Part shown: piece after piece, positions 54,601-62,258 of the stretch
Position numbering within the stretch: position 1 is the first letter of the stretch
Layout: the number at the start of each line of letters is the position of its first letter
Assembly: GCF_020103695.1 (NCBI RefSeq)
Contig: NZ_JAHXBF010000008.1
Span: forward strand, 404,276 to 468,275
Reading direction: 5' to 3'
DNA length: 64,000 bases
DNA from: Hyalangium versicolor
GTDB lineage: Bacteria; Myxococcota; Myxococcia; Myxococcales; Myxococcaceae
Notes under the pieces: model-generated
Database searches by the model: none
Seen by the model: only the letters and a program-made list of their open reading frames with translations
What the model was told of the DNA's origin: nothing
Translations under genes and position numbers: made by a program

Positions 54601-54726
54601 GGCCTGGGCCTGGGTCTTCGGGGTGATCAGCGAGGCCGCGGGCTCCGCGGTCTGCTGGGAACTCGAGTCCATGCAGCCGCCGGTCAGCAGCAGCGCAAGG
54701 GCTCCAAACTTCAAGGATCGCTTCAC
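51649..54726 (-). CDS. Kelch-repeat lipoprotein with PKD-like domain
   Basis: 1025 residues. Start is a GTG at 54726 with GGAGA eight bases upstream. The lipobox is LLTGGC (Cys18). Residues about 60-390 are seven or eight kelch-type blades with the repeating core TATLLxNGxVLVxGG, then AELYDPATGTW, forming a beta-propeller. The remaining 630 residues are less familiar. They include a PKD-like fold near 815-870 (YVIDWGDGSSSGEFTG ... VTAVRDSHG) and Asn/Ser-rich beta segments. It is probably an outer-surface adhesion or matrix protein. Genes of this type are numerous in myxobacteria. Nothing suggests a link to the neighbouring kinase. Confidence 0.8.
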   Translation of the reverse strand: MKRSLKFGALALLLTGGCMDSSSQQTAEPAASLITPKTQAQAIGSVTTSSETGWTRTSNLASAHLQQTATRLQDGRVLVLGGYNSTAELYDPATGTWSSTGNAPANYRGAAATLLPSGQVLVTGGNDLGITASLFNPASGTWTAASAMSTSRYHHTATLLPNGKVLVTGGSTGEYGGNVLASAEIYDPATGTWTAAAGLGSPRTQHTATLLGSGKVLIAGGDSGTGALTSAEIYDSSTGAWTAVGSLGTPRYRHTATLLNNGQVLVAGGAADGEPSTRAELFDPATQTWSSTSPLHSPRHNHTATLLANGRVLVTGGFDDFTGIQASAELYDPARGVWDSMPTMAVGRYQHTATLLNNGRVLVSGGLSNADQASAEVFSAAYVQVVLDSGDGWQLMSASGGNTDSATGAFDSDLYVVSDDQGIANAPMPEEVRAELAQASATETTMFFLDKKILEEIRRSQAQGSLTPYLQSVARSSGMRMTAAGCEDEPATLSHTFDFKSLLKYEKDLDNGFTGKIKTSGDLTANATGKLEMRVKRFGLFGVCIPYGAGFHSFFIEGNGALNYGATLEGTLAYGNTWAFPVAKPNLVTLPFMAGPVPVVVGMNLPITVGIDLSASTTGQLSYTANQSASVYFNTTCTLDGCSSTSNASAPPASGTDAMGSIQGRIEPSVWAQAAVRLYLYTDELAYAQVGVRPYIDGDLWGYTGYNCGDADGDTEEEFVQGAYFDLNWRINVTGEVDMIFFNPKQWNEIFSTGKRPIYFKNLVTQVPGGSTPFEPMLTGSGNPGQWDNTGYTVRMRPCFPFPKDNAKAVPESSQQDNAITYVIDWGDGSSSGEFTGAKFDESILKRHAWLTDGVKTVRVTAVRDSHGRNLNSTFERRINVFHQNDPSRPPEFYRQVFVNGRLDIKEDDIVNKFATVWIDEIAHLDPDNPTASYHYSQCVEDETRAEVTITLTLLSDNVTVKSEAFGQLYEGWECDNNDLDGEGTAVTDVARDATNPLSLFVKTGETGSSDSLTLNVNVANTQEP

Positions 54727-54807
54727 GATGTGTTCTCCACGATGGGGTGCGGATGCTCCGCTGCGGTGTGCCTGCTCAGGGGCTGGCTCTCGCGGCGGAC
54801 GCTGAAA

Positions 54808-54827
54808 AAACGCGCTCGTGAGCGTTT
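54808..54827. repeat. Inverted repeat in kelch / beta-helix divergent gap
   Basis: AAACGC and GCGTTT flank 8 bases. A related sequence (AAACGCTTCGTGATGC) recurs at 54888-54903, and both contain AAACGC followed closely by TCGTGA. They lie between the divergent starts of the kelch lipoprotein and the beta-helix protein and could be sites for a common regulator. The rest of this 254-bp gap shows nothing recognisable. Confidence 0.3.
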
Positions 54828-54980
54828 GTTACCCGCGCGGATTTTCTGTCCGGGACGTGGGTACTTCACTGTGGGTGTTGGCTTGGCAAACGCTTCGTGA
54901 TGCAACGGGCCAGGGGGCGGCCTGTCATACGGCCCGAGGGCCCATTTTCGTGGGCCCGCAACCCCGTACCCGTGAGTGCC

Positions 54981-57900
54981 ATGACACTTCTTCTCGCACC
55001 TACACACCCTCGTACTCGCCGCGTCCTGATGCAGGTTCTGGTCGCGGTCCTCGTGCTCGCACCGCGCACGCACCTGCTCGCGCAGACCTGGAATGCCGCC
55101 GATGTGATGGGGCCGGACGGCATCATCTATCCGGACTGGACCTATGCCGGAGTGCCCGGTGGCATTCCAACGCAGCTGGCCTCCTGTGGCTCGGTGACGA
55201 GCTACGGAGCGGTGGCCAACGACAACCTGGATGACGCCGCGGCCCTCGAGGCAGCGGCGGAGGCGTGCTTCCAGGCGGGTGGAGGCGTCGTCTCCATCCC
55301 CGCCGGCACGTTCCACCTGGACCGGCCCGTCTTCATCAAGCGCTCGAACGTGGTGCTGCGCGGAGCGAGCCGGAGCTCGACGAAGTTCATCTTCCGGTTC
55401 GCCCCGCCAGCCCAGACCGTCGCCTTCTACTTCCCGCCAGGGGCGAACACCACGACGCTGGCCAAGAACAACTGGTTGGAGGTGCACGCCGATCCCACCA
55501 ACCTTCAGCGCCTCACCCTCAAGGCCAATGGTGTGGTCGTGAGCGAGAAGCTGGCCTCCAATACGGACACCTGGGGAGCGACCTTCTCGGTGTCCGCCAC
55601 GGGCAAGACGCTGGGGGATAAGGCCGGCTATGGCAGCGGCAGACAGCTCGTGGCCGAGGCGGAGTACCCCAACGGGGTGGTGCTCACCCAGTCACTGACC
55701 GTCACGCTCAACAACGCCTACGACGCCAATGCCATGCCTCGCCCGAAGTTCCTGGCCGCCATCAACTTCGTGGGCGCGGGCCAGACCGGCAGCACGTTCC
55801 TCCTGACCCAGGATGCGCTGCGCGGGCAGAACACGGTGACGATCGCCACCGGACACACGCTGGCGGTGGGCGACATGGTGGAGATCTTCGCTCCGGCCAC
55901 GCCCCGCTGGAATACCGAGGTGGACAATGCCTGCACTGGGATCCAGGACTTTCGCCGCTACCAGGCGCGCGTCACCGGTGTCAACGGGGGGACGATCACG
56001 CTCAACCAGCCCCTGCGTATCGATTTCCCCACGGTGGATGGCAGCTACCTCCTGGAATTCACCGCGCTGACGGGCAATGGCGTGGAGTCGCTCTCTCTGG
56101 AGCAGACGAACAACGTCTGGACCAGTGGCATCGTGTTCTCCTGGGCCTGGGGGAGCTGGACAAAGGACGTGGAGGTGAAGAAGGCGGGCCGGTTCCCGCT
56201 CTACTTCAGCCCCGCCAAGTTCTGCGAGGTGCGGGACAGCGTGTTCAACGATGCGTGGTTCAAGGGAGCAGGCGGCACCGCGTACGTCGGCTTCGATTAC
56301 GCCTACGACTGTTTGATGGATGGAGTGACCACGACCGGAATGCGTCACGCGCCGCTGCTCCAGTGGTCCGCGGCGGGGAACGTGGTGAGGCGCGGGACGT
56401 TCCTGGAGAGCGACGCCCAGTGGCACGCCGGCTGGACGAACGAGAACCTCTTCGAACAGATCACCAACGAGTTCAACCGTTATGGCAATTATGTCAATGG
56501 CATGTGGTCCTCGCCGCCCGAGGACACGAACCACGGCCCCAACGGTCCGCGCAACGTCGTCTACAACAGCGACGTGACGTCACCCGAGGTCGGGATCTCG
56601 TTGGGAGGGATGAACCGGGGCTGGATCTTCGCGCACAACCGCATCCAGGCCGACCTGGGCGCTGGCTTGTCCGCCAGGAAGAACAGCGGGGATCACGTCA
56701 TCACGGGCAACGTCTTCGCCCTCAAGAAGGCCAACGAGGGCGTGCGCCTGGAGAGCAGTGATTGCACGGGTGTGAAGCTCACCGGCAATGACTTCTACGG
56801 GGTGTCCAGCCAGGACGTAGCCAGTGGTGCGGTGGCTCCCGCCGTGGCTCAGGGCAACACCACCGTGGATGCGCTCACTCCCTTCCTCCTCACCAACCCT
56901 GGCTTCGAGAGTGGCTGGGCGGGATGGACGCAAGGCACGGACGACAACGGCATGAGCCAGCCGTCGCCCGACGCCAGCCATCAGGGCTTGCAGGGGCTGC
57001 GGGTGATCGACGCCAACACCTCGAAGGGCTCCTCCGTCTACTCCGCGACCTTCAGCGTCGAGGCCAGCAAGGTCTACGGCTTTCGTTACTGGCAGCGCGT
57101 CGTCAGCGGAAGCGGCATGGGCATCTATTTCCTGTTCTACGACAGCACGGGCACTGAGCTGCTGCCCCGACTCAACCCAAGCAATGTTGCCGCTGGGGCT
57201 GACTGGCAGCGTATCTTCCTGCGCCAGACCGCGCCGCCCGGTGCCGCCACCGCGAAGATCTGGCTGCACTCCTACGGGGCGAACGTCATCACCGCGGACT
57301 TCGATGACTTCGAGTTCGGGGAGCTCCCTCACGAGTTGGCCAACGCCGGATTCGAGAGCGATCTGACCCACTGGGGGACGACGGGAGACAACGGCATGAG
57401 CCAGGCCTCGGCGAGCGCGAAGTACGGCTCACAGGGCAACCTGGGCCTGCGGGTGACGGATACCAGCAGCACTCTGAGGTCCTCGCTGAGCTCCCGGGAG
57501 TTCATCGCTCAGGCTGGGTGGACCTACCAGGTTCGCTTCTGGGCACGCGAGGTGTCCGGCTCCGGCATCTCCGTCCACTTGCAGTTCCTCGACAGCGCCC
57601 ACCAGGAACTCCTCCTGGGGACCCAGACGCTTCCGGATGTGGCCGAGTGGAGCCAGTACAGCCACAGGCTGGTCGCTCCGGCGAACACGGCCTTCGTGCG
57701 TCTGTGGATCCGCTCCAACGAGGGGGCCGTCGTCACCGCGGACTTCGACAACTTTGTTCTCTCGGAGGTGCCTCCCCGGCCTCAGCCGGTCGTTCCCTCC
57801 ATCTTCGAGTGGCAGCGCAATCCGGTGTTCCCCATGACGAACCCGGGCTTCGAATCCGGCCTCACCGGTTGGGATGTGACGAACGACCAGGGGATGAGTT

Positions 57901-58265
57901 CGGTGGTGGCTGCCGCCGCGCATACTGGAGCGCAGGGCCTGCGGGTCACGAGCGTCGCTGGCTCGGGCGGTTCCTCGGCTCTGAGCGCTCCGTTCTTCGT
58001 CCAGCCCGGCAAGAGCTATCGGACCCGGTTCTGGAGCCGCCTCGCCTCCGGGACTACCGGCATGGGCGTCTACCTCAAGTTCTACAACGCGCAGGGCACG
58101 GAGGTGGGCTCCACGAACCGCACCGTGTCAGTGACCGCGTGGACGTCCCTCCAACTCGATGCCACCGCGCCCTCCAACGCCGTGACGGCCCGCATCTGGC
58201 TGCACAGCTACAACGCGAACACGGTGACCGCCGACCTGGACGACTTCGAGTTCCTGCGCCTGTAG
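54981..58265 (+). CDS. Secreted beta-helix protein with three C-terminal carbohydrate-binding-like domains
   Basis: About 1094 residues from the ATG at 54981; upstream ATGs at 54897/54900 and a downstream one at 55029 are possible, the last giving the tightest signal peptide (MQVLVAVLVLAPRTHLLAQ). Residues about 60-620 look like a pectate-lyase-3 type right-handed beta-helix: the start SYGAVANDNLDDAAALEAA and GGVVSIPAGTFHLDRPVFIKRSNVVLRG are typical of that fold. Three tandem domains of about 135 residues follow. Each begins NxGFESxxxxW and ends xVTADxDxFxF, like CBM4/9-type galactose-binding domains. It probably attacks or binds a plant or microbial polysaccharide. The substrate cannot be told from the sequence. 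Confidence 0.8.
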   Translation: MTLLLAPTHPRTRRVLMQVLVAVLVLAPRTHLLAQTWNAADVMGPDGIIYPDWTYAGVPGGIPTQLASCGSVTSYGAVANDNLDDAAALEAAAEACFQAGGGVVSIPAGTFHLDRPVFIKRSNVVLRGASRSSTKFIFRFAPPAQTVAFYFPPGANTTTLAKNNWLEVHADPTNLQRLTLKANGVVVSEKLASNTDTWGATFSVSATGKTLGDKAGYGSGRQLVAEAEYPNGVVLTQSLTVTLNNAYDANAMPRPKFLAAINFVGAGQTGSTFLLTQDALRGQNTVTIATGHTLAVGDMVEIFAPATPRWNTEVDNACTGIQDFRRYQARVTGVNGGTITLNQPLRIDFPTVDGSYLLEFTALTGNGVESLSLEQTNNVWTSGIVFSWAWGSWTKDVEVKKAGRFPLYFSPAKFCEVRDSVFNDAWFKGAGGTAYVGFDYAYDCLMDGVTTTGMRHAPLLQWSAAGNVVRRGTFLESDAQWHAGWTNENLFEQITNEFNRYGNYVNGMWSSPPEDTNHGPNGPRNVVYNSDVTSPEVGISLGGMNRGWIFAHNRIQADLGAGLSARKNSGDHVITGNVFALKKANEGVRLESSDCTGVKLTGNDFYGVSSQDVASGAVAPAVAQGNTTVDALTPFLLTNPGFESGWAGWTQGTDDNGMSQPSPDASHQGLQGLRVIDANTSKGSSVYSATFSVEASKVYGFRYWQRVVSGSGMGIYFLFYDSTGTELLPRLNPSNVAAGADWQRIFLRQTAPPGAATAKIWLHSYGANVITADFDDFEFGELPHELANAGFESDLTHWGTTGDNGMSQASASAKYGSQGNLGLRVTDTSSTLRSSLSSREFIAQAGWTYQVRFWAREVSGSGISVHLQFLDSAHQELLLGTQTLPDVAEWSQYSHRLVAPANTAFVRLWIRSNEGAVVTADFDNFVLSEVPPRPQPVVPSIFEWQRNPVFPMTNPGFESGLTGWDVTNDQGMSSVVAAAAHTGAQGLRVTSVAGSGGSSALSAPFFVQPGKSYRTRFWSRLASGTTGMGVYLKFYNAQGTEVGSTNRTVSVTAWTSLQLDATAPSNAVTARIWLHSYNANTVTADLDDFEFLRL

Positions 58266-58275
58266 TCGCGGCTCT

Positions 58276-58315
58276 GGGGGCTGCCAGGCATCCACGGCCC
58301 GTCTGGCAGTACCCC
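58276..58315 (+). terminator. Terminator of the beta-helix gene
   Basis: CTGCCAG (58281-58287) pairs with CTGGCAG (58303-58309). Flanking GGGG and CCCC extend the stem past a 2-base bulge. It starts 10 bp after the stop codon. No T-tract. Confidence 0.5.
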
Positions 58316-58404
58316 GGTCGTCGAGCCGCTGGGCAGGGGGCCGTCCAGCCCTGGGCTCGGGCCGCTCTTGGTATCGGGCCCGTGCTGCACATCTCTCCTT
58401 AAGC

Positions 58405-58671
58405 ATGGAGATGATCGCGTACATCCTCATCGGGTGGGGCATGGGCCTGCTGTGCTGGTTCATGGTCCCGACCAAGCGGCGCATGGGGCTCGTGCGCTTC
58501 CTCCTCGTCGGCATGGTGGGAGGCGTCGCGGGTGGCATGGTGGGAGGCGCCTTCAACGTCCAGAAGGCGCCCTTCACCGTCGACATCCCCTCCCTCGTGG
58601 GAGCCTTCCTGGGAGGGCTCATCGCGGTCATCGCGGTGGTAGTCCTCAGCCGGAACCGGGCCCACGCCTGA
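58405..58671 (+). CDS. GlsB/YeaQ/YmgE-like small membrane protein
   Basis: 88 residues with three hydrophobic segments: AYILIGWGMGLLCWFMV, FLLVGMVGGVAGGMVGGAF and LVGAFLGGLIAVIAVVVL. The Gly-rich middle helix and overall pattern fit the transglycosylase-associated/GlsB family, which is induced by stress and has no known biochemical activity. No clear ribosome-binding site precedes the ATG. It is monocistronic. Confidence 0.65.
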   Translation: MEMIAYILIGWGMGLLCWFMVPTKRRMGLVRFLLVGMVGGVAGGMVGGAFNVQKAPFTVDIPSLVGAFLGGLIAVIAVVVLSRNRAHA

Positions 58672-58731
58672 CGCTCCCTCGGCTGCGCTCGCAACTCGCT
58701 CTCACAGCCTCGTTCGGGATTGCCTCTCGGG

Positions 58732-58751
58732 ACGGTTTCGGAAGAAACCGT
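58732..58751 (+). other. Hairpin with GGAA tetraloop upstream of ECF sigma gene
   Basis: ACGGTTTC and GAAACCGT form a perfect 8-bp stem closed by GGAA, a GNRA-type loop. It lies 60 bp after the GlsB-like stop and 85 bp before the sigma factor start. It may terminate the former or structure the leader of the latter. Confidence 0.4.
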
Positions 58752-58836
58752 GGCCGGGTTTTCGGGCCGGGTGCGTCCTGAGAGGTGAGGGGTTGGGGCT
58801 CGGGGGAGCCAGCGGGCGCTGTGTCGGAGGGGAGCG

Positions 58837-59319
58837 TTGACTGTCGAAGAGGCCTATCGGGCGTACTTCCCGCGCATCCGCGAGAAGTGCCGCCGCATGA
58901 TGCAGAACGTGGGCGATGCGGAGGACGTCGCTCAGGAGACTTTCGTGCGCCTGTGGCAGGCCCGGCTCCAGGACACCCACCCCCAGCGCGTCATGGTGTG
59001 GGTGTACCGGACGAGCACACGGCTGGCCATTGACCGGCTGCGTCGCCGCCGATCCGCCGCGGAGCTCTCCTGCGACGAGGCCCTGGAGCGGATGGCCACG
59101 GCCGTGTCGCTCGAGCGAGAGGTCGTCGAGCGGGACGCACTGGCGCAACTGGTGGGGCAACTGCCTGCGGAGGAGCTGGAGGTCGTCTTCCTGCACCGGC
59201 TGGATCGGCTCACTCAGCCTGAACTGGCGGAGGTGCTGCAGGTGTCGGAGCGCACGGTGCGCCGGCTGCTGCGGCGGTTCGAGGAGCGTCTGGAGAAGCT
59301 GAAAGAAGGAGTGGCCTGA
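58837..59319 (+). CDS. ECF sigma factor of the caspase operon
   Basis: 160 residues from a TTG start with GGAGGGG four bases upstream. Region 2 is EAYRAYFPRIREKCRRMMQNVGDAEDVAQETFVRLWQ, and region 4 is LVGQLPAEELEVVFLHRLDRLTQPELAEVLQVSERTVRRLLRRFEERL. The stop codon abuts the ATG of the next gene (TGAATG), so sigma and anti-sigma are coupled. It is expected to be held by the zinc-type anti-sigma factor and to activate its own operon. A -35-like GGAACT occurs before the caspase gene. Confidence 0.9.
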   Translation: MTVEEAYRAYFPRIREKCRRMMQNVGDAEDVAQETFVRLWQARLQDTHPQRVMVWVYRTSTRLAIDRLRRRRSAAELSCDEALERMATAVSLEREVVERDALAQLVGQLPAEELEVVFLHRLDRLTQPELAEVLQVSERTVRRLLRRFEERLEKLKEGVA

Positions 59320-60012
59320 ATGAATTCCGAAGTCGAGCACCCTTCGTTCCTGGCGCTGGATGGGCTGAGGTGGGGAGGTGGCACGGAAGCGCAGCGCACG
59401 CACGTGGCGGGCTGTGCGGTGTGCGCCGCGCATCTGGAGCAGATGTCTCGGCCGGTGGACGTGCCCGCGTGGGCGCGTGCGTTGGAGCACGAGCGGCCTC
59501 GGGGCTGGCGCTCGCTGTGGGCTGGCGGGAGGGGTTGGGCATGGGGGAGTGCGCTGGTGGGGGTGGGGGCTGCACTGTTGCTGGTGGTGTCTGGGGTGCG
59601 CTCGCGTGAGGAGTTGCCCGGCCCGTACGTGGGGATCAAGGGCACGCCCGTGGTGGTGGTGCACGTGCGCCATGGGCAGAGCGTTGCGCCGTGGGATGAC
59701 ACGCGCACGCTTGTTCCAGGGGACAGCTTGCGCCTGGAGGTGGCGGCATCCGGTTATCCCCAGGTGGTGGTGGGCTCGCCCACGGCGGACGGCGGGTTCC
59801 AGACGCTCTACACGGGAGTTCTCCCGGAGGGTGGAGAGGTGCTGCCTGCGAGCTGGCGGGTGGACGCGGAGGGAGAGCGCGAGCAGCTCGTGGTCGTGCT
59901 GAGTCGCGCGCCCCTGTCTCCCGAGGCACTGCGGCAGGCGCTGGCCGAGCGCAGCCACACCGCGGAGGTGTGGGTGACGGAGCTGCAGTTGCCCAAGCAG
60001 CCCACGCCCTGA
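59320..60012 (+). CDS. Putative zinc-finger anti-sigma factor, membrane-anchored
   Basis: 230 residues. A short cytoplasmic region carries H-x3-C-x2-C (HVAGCAVC, residues 28-35), the ZAS anti-sigma zinc motif. One membrane helix follows (WGSALVGVGAALLLVVSGV, about 71-90), then a periplasmic beta-domain of about 135 residues (GTPVVVVHVRHGQSV ... LVPGDSLRLEVAASGYPQVVV ... LYTGVLPEGGEVLPASWRVDA). It begins directly at the stop codon of the sigma gene. The periplasmic part resembles domains found next to myxobacterial caspase-like genes and may sense or bind that partner. The stop codon sits in the loop of a strong hairpin (60001-60022). Confidence 0.75.
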   Translation: MNSEVEHPSFLALDGLRWGGGTEAQRTHVAGCAVCAAHLEQMSRPVDVPAWARALEHERPRGWRSLWAGGRGWAWGSALVGVGAALLLVVSGVRSREELPGPYVGIKGTPVVVVHVRHGQSVAPWDDTRTLVPGDSLRLEVAASGYPQVVVGSPTADGGFQTLYTGVLPEGGEVLPASWRVDAEGEREQLVVVLSRAPLSPEALRQALAERSHTAEVWVTELQLPKQPTP

Positions 60013-60022
60013 AGGGCGTGGG
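60001..60022 (+). other. Hairpin with the anti-sigma stop codon in its loop
   Basis: CCCACGCCC and GGGCGTGGG form a perfect 9-bp stem whose TGAA loop contains the stop codon of the anti-sigma gene. The 3' arm runs into GGAACT (60021-60026), a typical ECF -35 element, and 2 bases later GTCCGA/TCGGAC (60029-60045) forms a second small hairpin. This may attenuate read-through into the caspase gene while a separate ECF promoter drives it. Confidence 0.5.
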
Positions 60023-60117
60023 AACTCTGTCCGAGAGGATCGGACCTGACGTGTTTCGGGTGCGCACGCGGCCGGGGCTGTGCGCGCCACATGCACATGA
60101 GAGAAGGAGTCGATCGC

Positions 60118-61659
60118 ATGGAAGCGGACGAGCAGGGGAGGAGGCTCGGAGTCTTGGGGCGCGGGGGCCTGGTGGTGGTGATGGCCCTCATGTCGTTGCT
60201 GAGCACGGGAGCGCAGGGCGCGCCGATGCGCAGGGCCGTGGTGGTGGGGAGCAACGGTGCGGCGGCGGGCTTTCCGGCGCTGCGTTACGCCCATGAAGAC
60301 GCGCGCCGGCTGGCGGAGGTGCTGGTGCAGGTGGGGGAGTTTCGTTCCGAGCACGTACAGGTGCTGATGGACCCCGCGCCCGAGGCGGTGTTGCGTGCCA
60401 TGGACGAGCAGCTCGAGGCGCTCCGGAACGAGCAGGGCGACACGCTGCTGCTCTTCTACTACTCGGGACACGCGGATCAGCGCTTCCTGTATCCCGGGGG
60501 GCGCCCGTTGGCGCTCGAGGAGGTCCGCAAGCGGGTGGACACGCGCTCGGCCACGGTGCGGTTGGGCATCATCGACGCGTGCCGTGGTGGAGGCTGGACG
60601 CAGGCCAAGGGGTTGCAGCCGGAGTCAGCGCCCTTCGAGGTGGAGATGCCGATGGTGCTGCGCAGCGAGGGCAGCGTGTTGATCGCCTCGAGCTCGGGGC
60701 TGGAGAACGCGCACGAGACGGAGGCCTTGCGGGGCTCCTTCTTCACGCACCACCTGGTGGCGGCGCTACGGGGGGCGGCGGACCAGACGGGAGACGGTGA
60801 GGTGTCGGTGGTGGAGGCCTTCAGCTACGCGCGCGAGCACACCGTGCGGGACACGGCCTTGCTGGGCATTTCTCCGCAGCACCCGAGCTTCGATCTCAAC
60901 TTGAGGGGGCGCGCGGAGCTGTCGCTGACGCGGGTGGCGGCGGCGAACAGCCGGCTGATGCTGCGGCAGGCGGTGGGGCCGCTCCAGGTGATGCAGGCGA
61001 GCAGTGGAGGGCAGATCGCCGAGCTGGCACGGGGTGAGCGCCGGGCGGTGTTGGCCCTGCCTCCGGGACGGTATCTGGTGGTGCGCAAGGGGGAGGGAGA
61101 TTCGGTGCGGGCCCGGGAGGTGACGCTGCGGGAAGGCGAGACGGTGACCCTGGAGGAGGAGAGCCTGGAACCGGTGAACGCGGGACCTCTGGCGCTCAAG
61201 GGAGGCGAGCCGCCGGAGCGCACGCTCTCGATCTCGCTCTTTCCGAGCGGCGAGTTCATCGGCGAGGCGTTCGGGGTGGAGTTCGAGCAGGCCTTGGGGG
61301 AACGGGTCTCGATAGCGATTGCCCCTTACCTCCTGAACAATGGGGCGTTTGGTTGGTCCATGTCCGGGCGCATCTTCGCGGTGGGCCGGGCGCCCTCTGG
61401 CTTCTGGCTCGGGGCGGGCACCTACGGCGAGTACTTCTGGCCATCCCGAGGACGATCGAGCAACCAGAACTTCGGAGTGGGGCCAACGGGGGGCTACACG
61501 TTCGTGTACAGCCCGTACATGGTCTCGCTCAGCGCCACGCCCTACTTCCAGTGGAGGCATGGCGAGGAGACTGTCTCGGGGCTGCCCACGGGGCGCATCG
61601 GCTGGAACTACGAGCGCATCAACACGAAGATCCGAGCCAACATCGGCGTGGCGTTCTGA
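60118..61659 (+). CDS. Caspase-family (C14) protein with predicted C-terminal beta-barrel
   Basis: 513 residues from the ATG at 60118, with AAGGAG eight bases upstream (an earlier ATG at 60091 lacks one). A signal peptide (about 15-35) ends TGAQGA. The caspase domain (about 40-270) has the catalytic His118 in YYSGHAD and Cys155 in IIDACRGG. A small PEGA-like beta domain follows (ALPPGRYLVVRKGEGDSV). The last 140 residues alternate polar and hydrophobic residues in strand-sized units rich in Gly, Tyr and Phe (GFWLGAGTYGEYFW, NFGVGPTGGYTFVYS, YMVSLSATPYFQW) and end in ANIGVAF, a terminal Phe as in outer-membrane barrels. A protease tethered to the outer membrane, facing the periplasm, is inferred. 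It is the third gene of the sigma operon. Confidence 0.82.
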   Translation: MEADEQGRRLGVLGRGGLVVVMALMSLLSTGAQGAPMRRAVVVGSNGAAAGFPALRYAHEDARRLAEVLVQVGEFRSEHVQVLMDPAPEAVLRAMDEQLEALRNEQGDTLLLFYYSGHADQRFLYPGGRPLALEEVRKRVDTRSATVRLGIIDACRGGGWTQAKGLQPESAPFEVEMPMVLRSEGSVLIASSSGLENAHETEALRGSFFTHHLVAALRGAADQTGDGEVSVVEAFSYAREHTVRDTALLGISPQHPSFDLNLRGRAELSLTRVAAANSRLMLRQAVGPLQVMQASSGGQIAELARGERRAVLALPPGRYLVVRKGEGDSVRAREVTLREGETVTLEEESLEPVNAGPLALKGGEPPERTLSISLFPSGEFIGEAFGVEFEQALGERVSIAIAPYLLNNGAFGWSMSGRIFAVGRAPSGFWLGAGTYGEYFWPSRGRSSNQNFGVGPTGGYTFVYSPYMVSLSATPYFQWRHGEETVSGLPTGRIGWNYERINTKIRANIGVAF

Positions 61660-61669
61660 GGAGAGACCG

Positions 61670-61700
61670 CTCCCGGGCTCTTCGTTGAGGAGCCCGGGAG
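61670..61700. terminator. Bidirectional terminator after caspase gene
   Basis: A perfect 11-bp inverted repeat (CTCCCGGGCTC / GAGCCCGGGAG) with a 9-base loop lies in the 54-bp gap between the convergent caspase and lipoprotein genes. Confidence 0.65.
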
Positions 61701-61713
61701 GCAGTCACGGGCT

Positions 61714-62136
61714 TCAGTCTCCGACGACCAGCTCGATGCACTCTCCGCTCGCGGCGCTGTTCTGGAAGGTGTCGAGGCACTCATCGATGGCCTCATCGAA
61801 GATGGACTGCTGGGCGGGAACGCACGCGGAGATGGACTGCAAGCAGTTCACGTACAGCCGAGCCTCGGCGAGGCCGGTTTCGTCACAGAGCGTGCTGAGT
61901 TGCTCGTCACAGGCGGAGCGGCTGAAGGCGAGCGGCTCCTGGTTCTTGTAGTTGGGCGTGCAGGTGCCCAGATTGTTTCGGATCGAGTCCACCACCTGCT
62001 CGACGTCCTGGCAGGTGACGCTCGTGGAGGTATGGATCTGCTGCTCGGTTTGCTCGTTCTCGGGGGAGATGGGGTCTGTTCCGCAGCCCACCACGAGTAC
62101 AGCCACCACTGCTCCCATCAGCTTCATTCGGTTCAT
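61714..62136 (-). CDS. Small Cys-rich lipoprotein
   Basis: 140 residues. GGAGG is seven bases before the ATG. The lipobox is LVVGC (Cys18). The mature part has eight further Cys residues, regularly spread (CQDVEQ, GTCTPN, ACDEQL, TLCDE, VNCLQS, ACVPAQ, ECLDTF, ECIEL), suggesting four disulfides in a helical bundle. No family was recognised. Small Cys-rich lipoproteins are common in myxobacteria. It is divergent from the desaturase gene. Confidence 0.75.
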   Translation of the reverse strand: MNRMKLMGAVVAVLVVGCGTDPISPENEQTEQQIHTSTSVTCQDVEQVVDSIRNNLGTCTPNYKNQEPLAFSRSACDEQLSTLCDETGLAEARLYVNCLQSISACVPAQQSIFDEAIDECLDTFQNSAASGECIELVVGD

Positions 62137-62258
62137 GTGAATTCCTCCCAGCCGCGCTGGCGGCTGTTGGAATGACGCTGAGGTGGCTGGAAACCGGCCA
62201 CGGATGCATGGCCGGACTTCCGTTTCGGGAGAGGAACACTGGTAGGCTTCGCGCGCTC

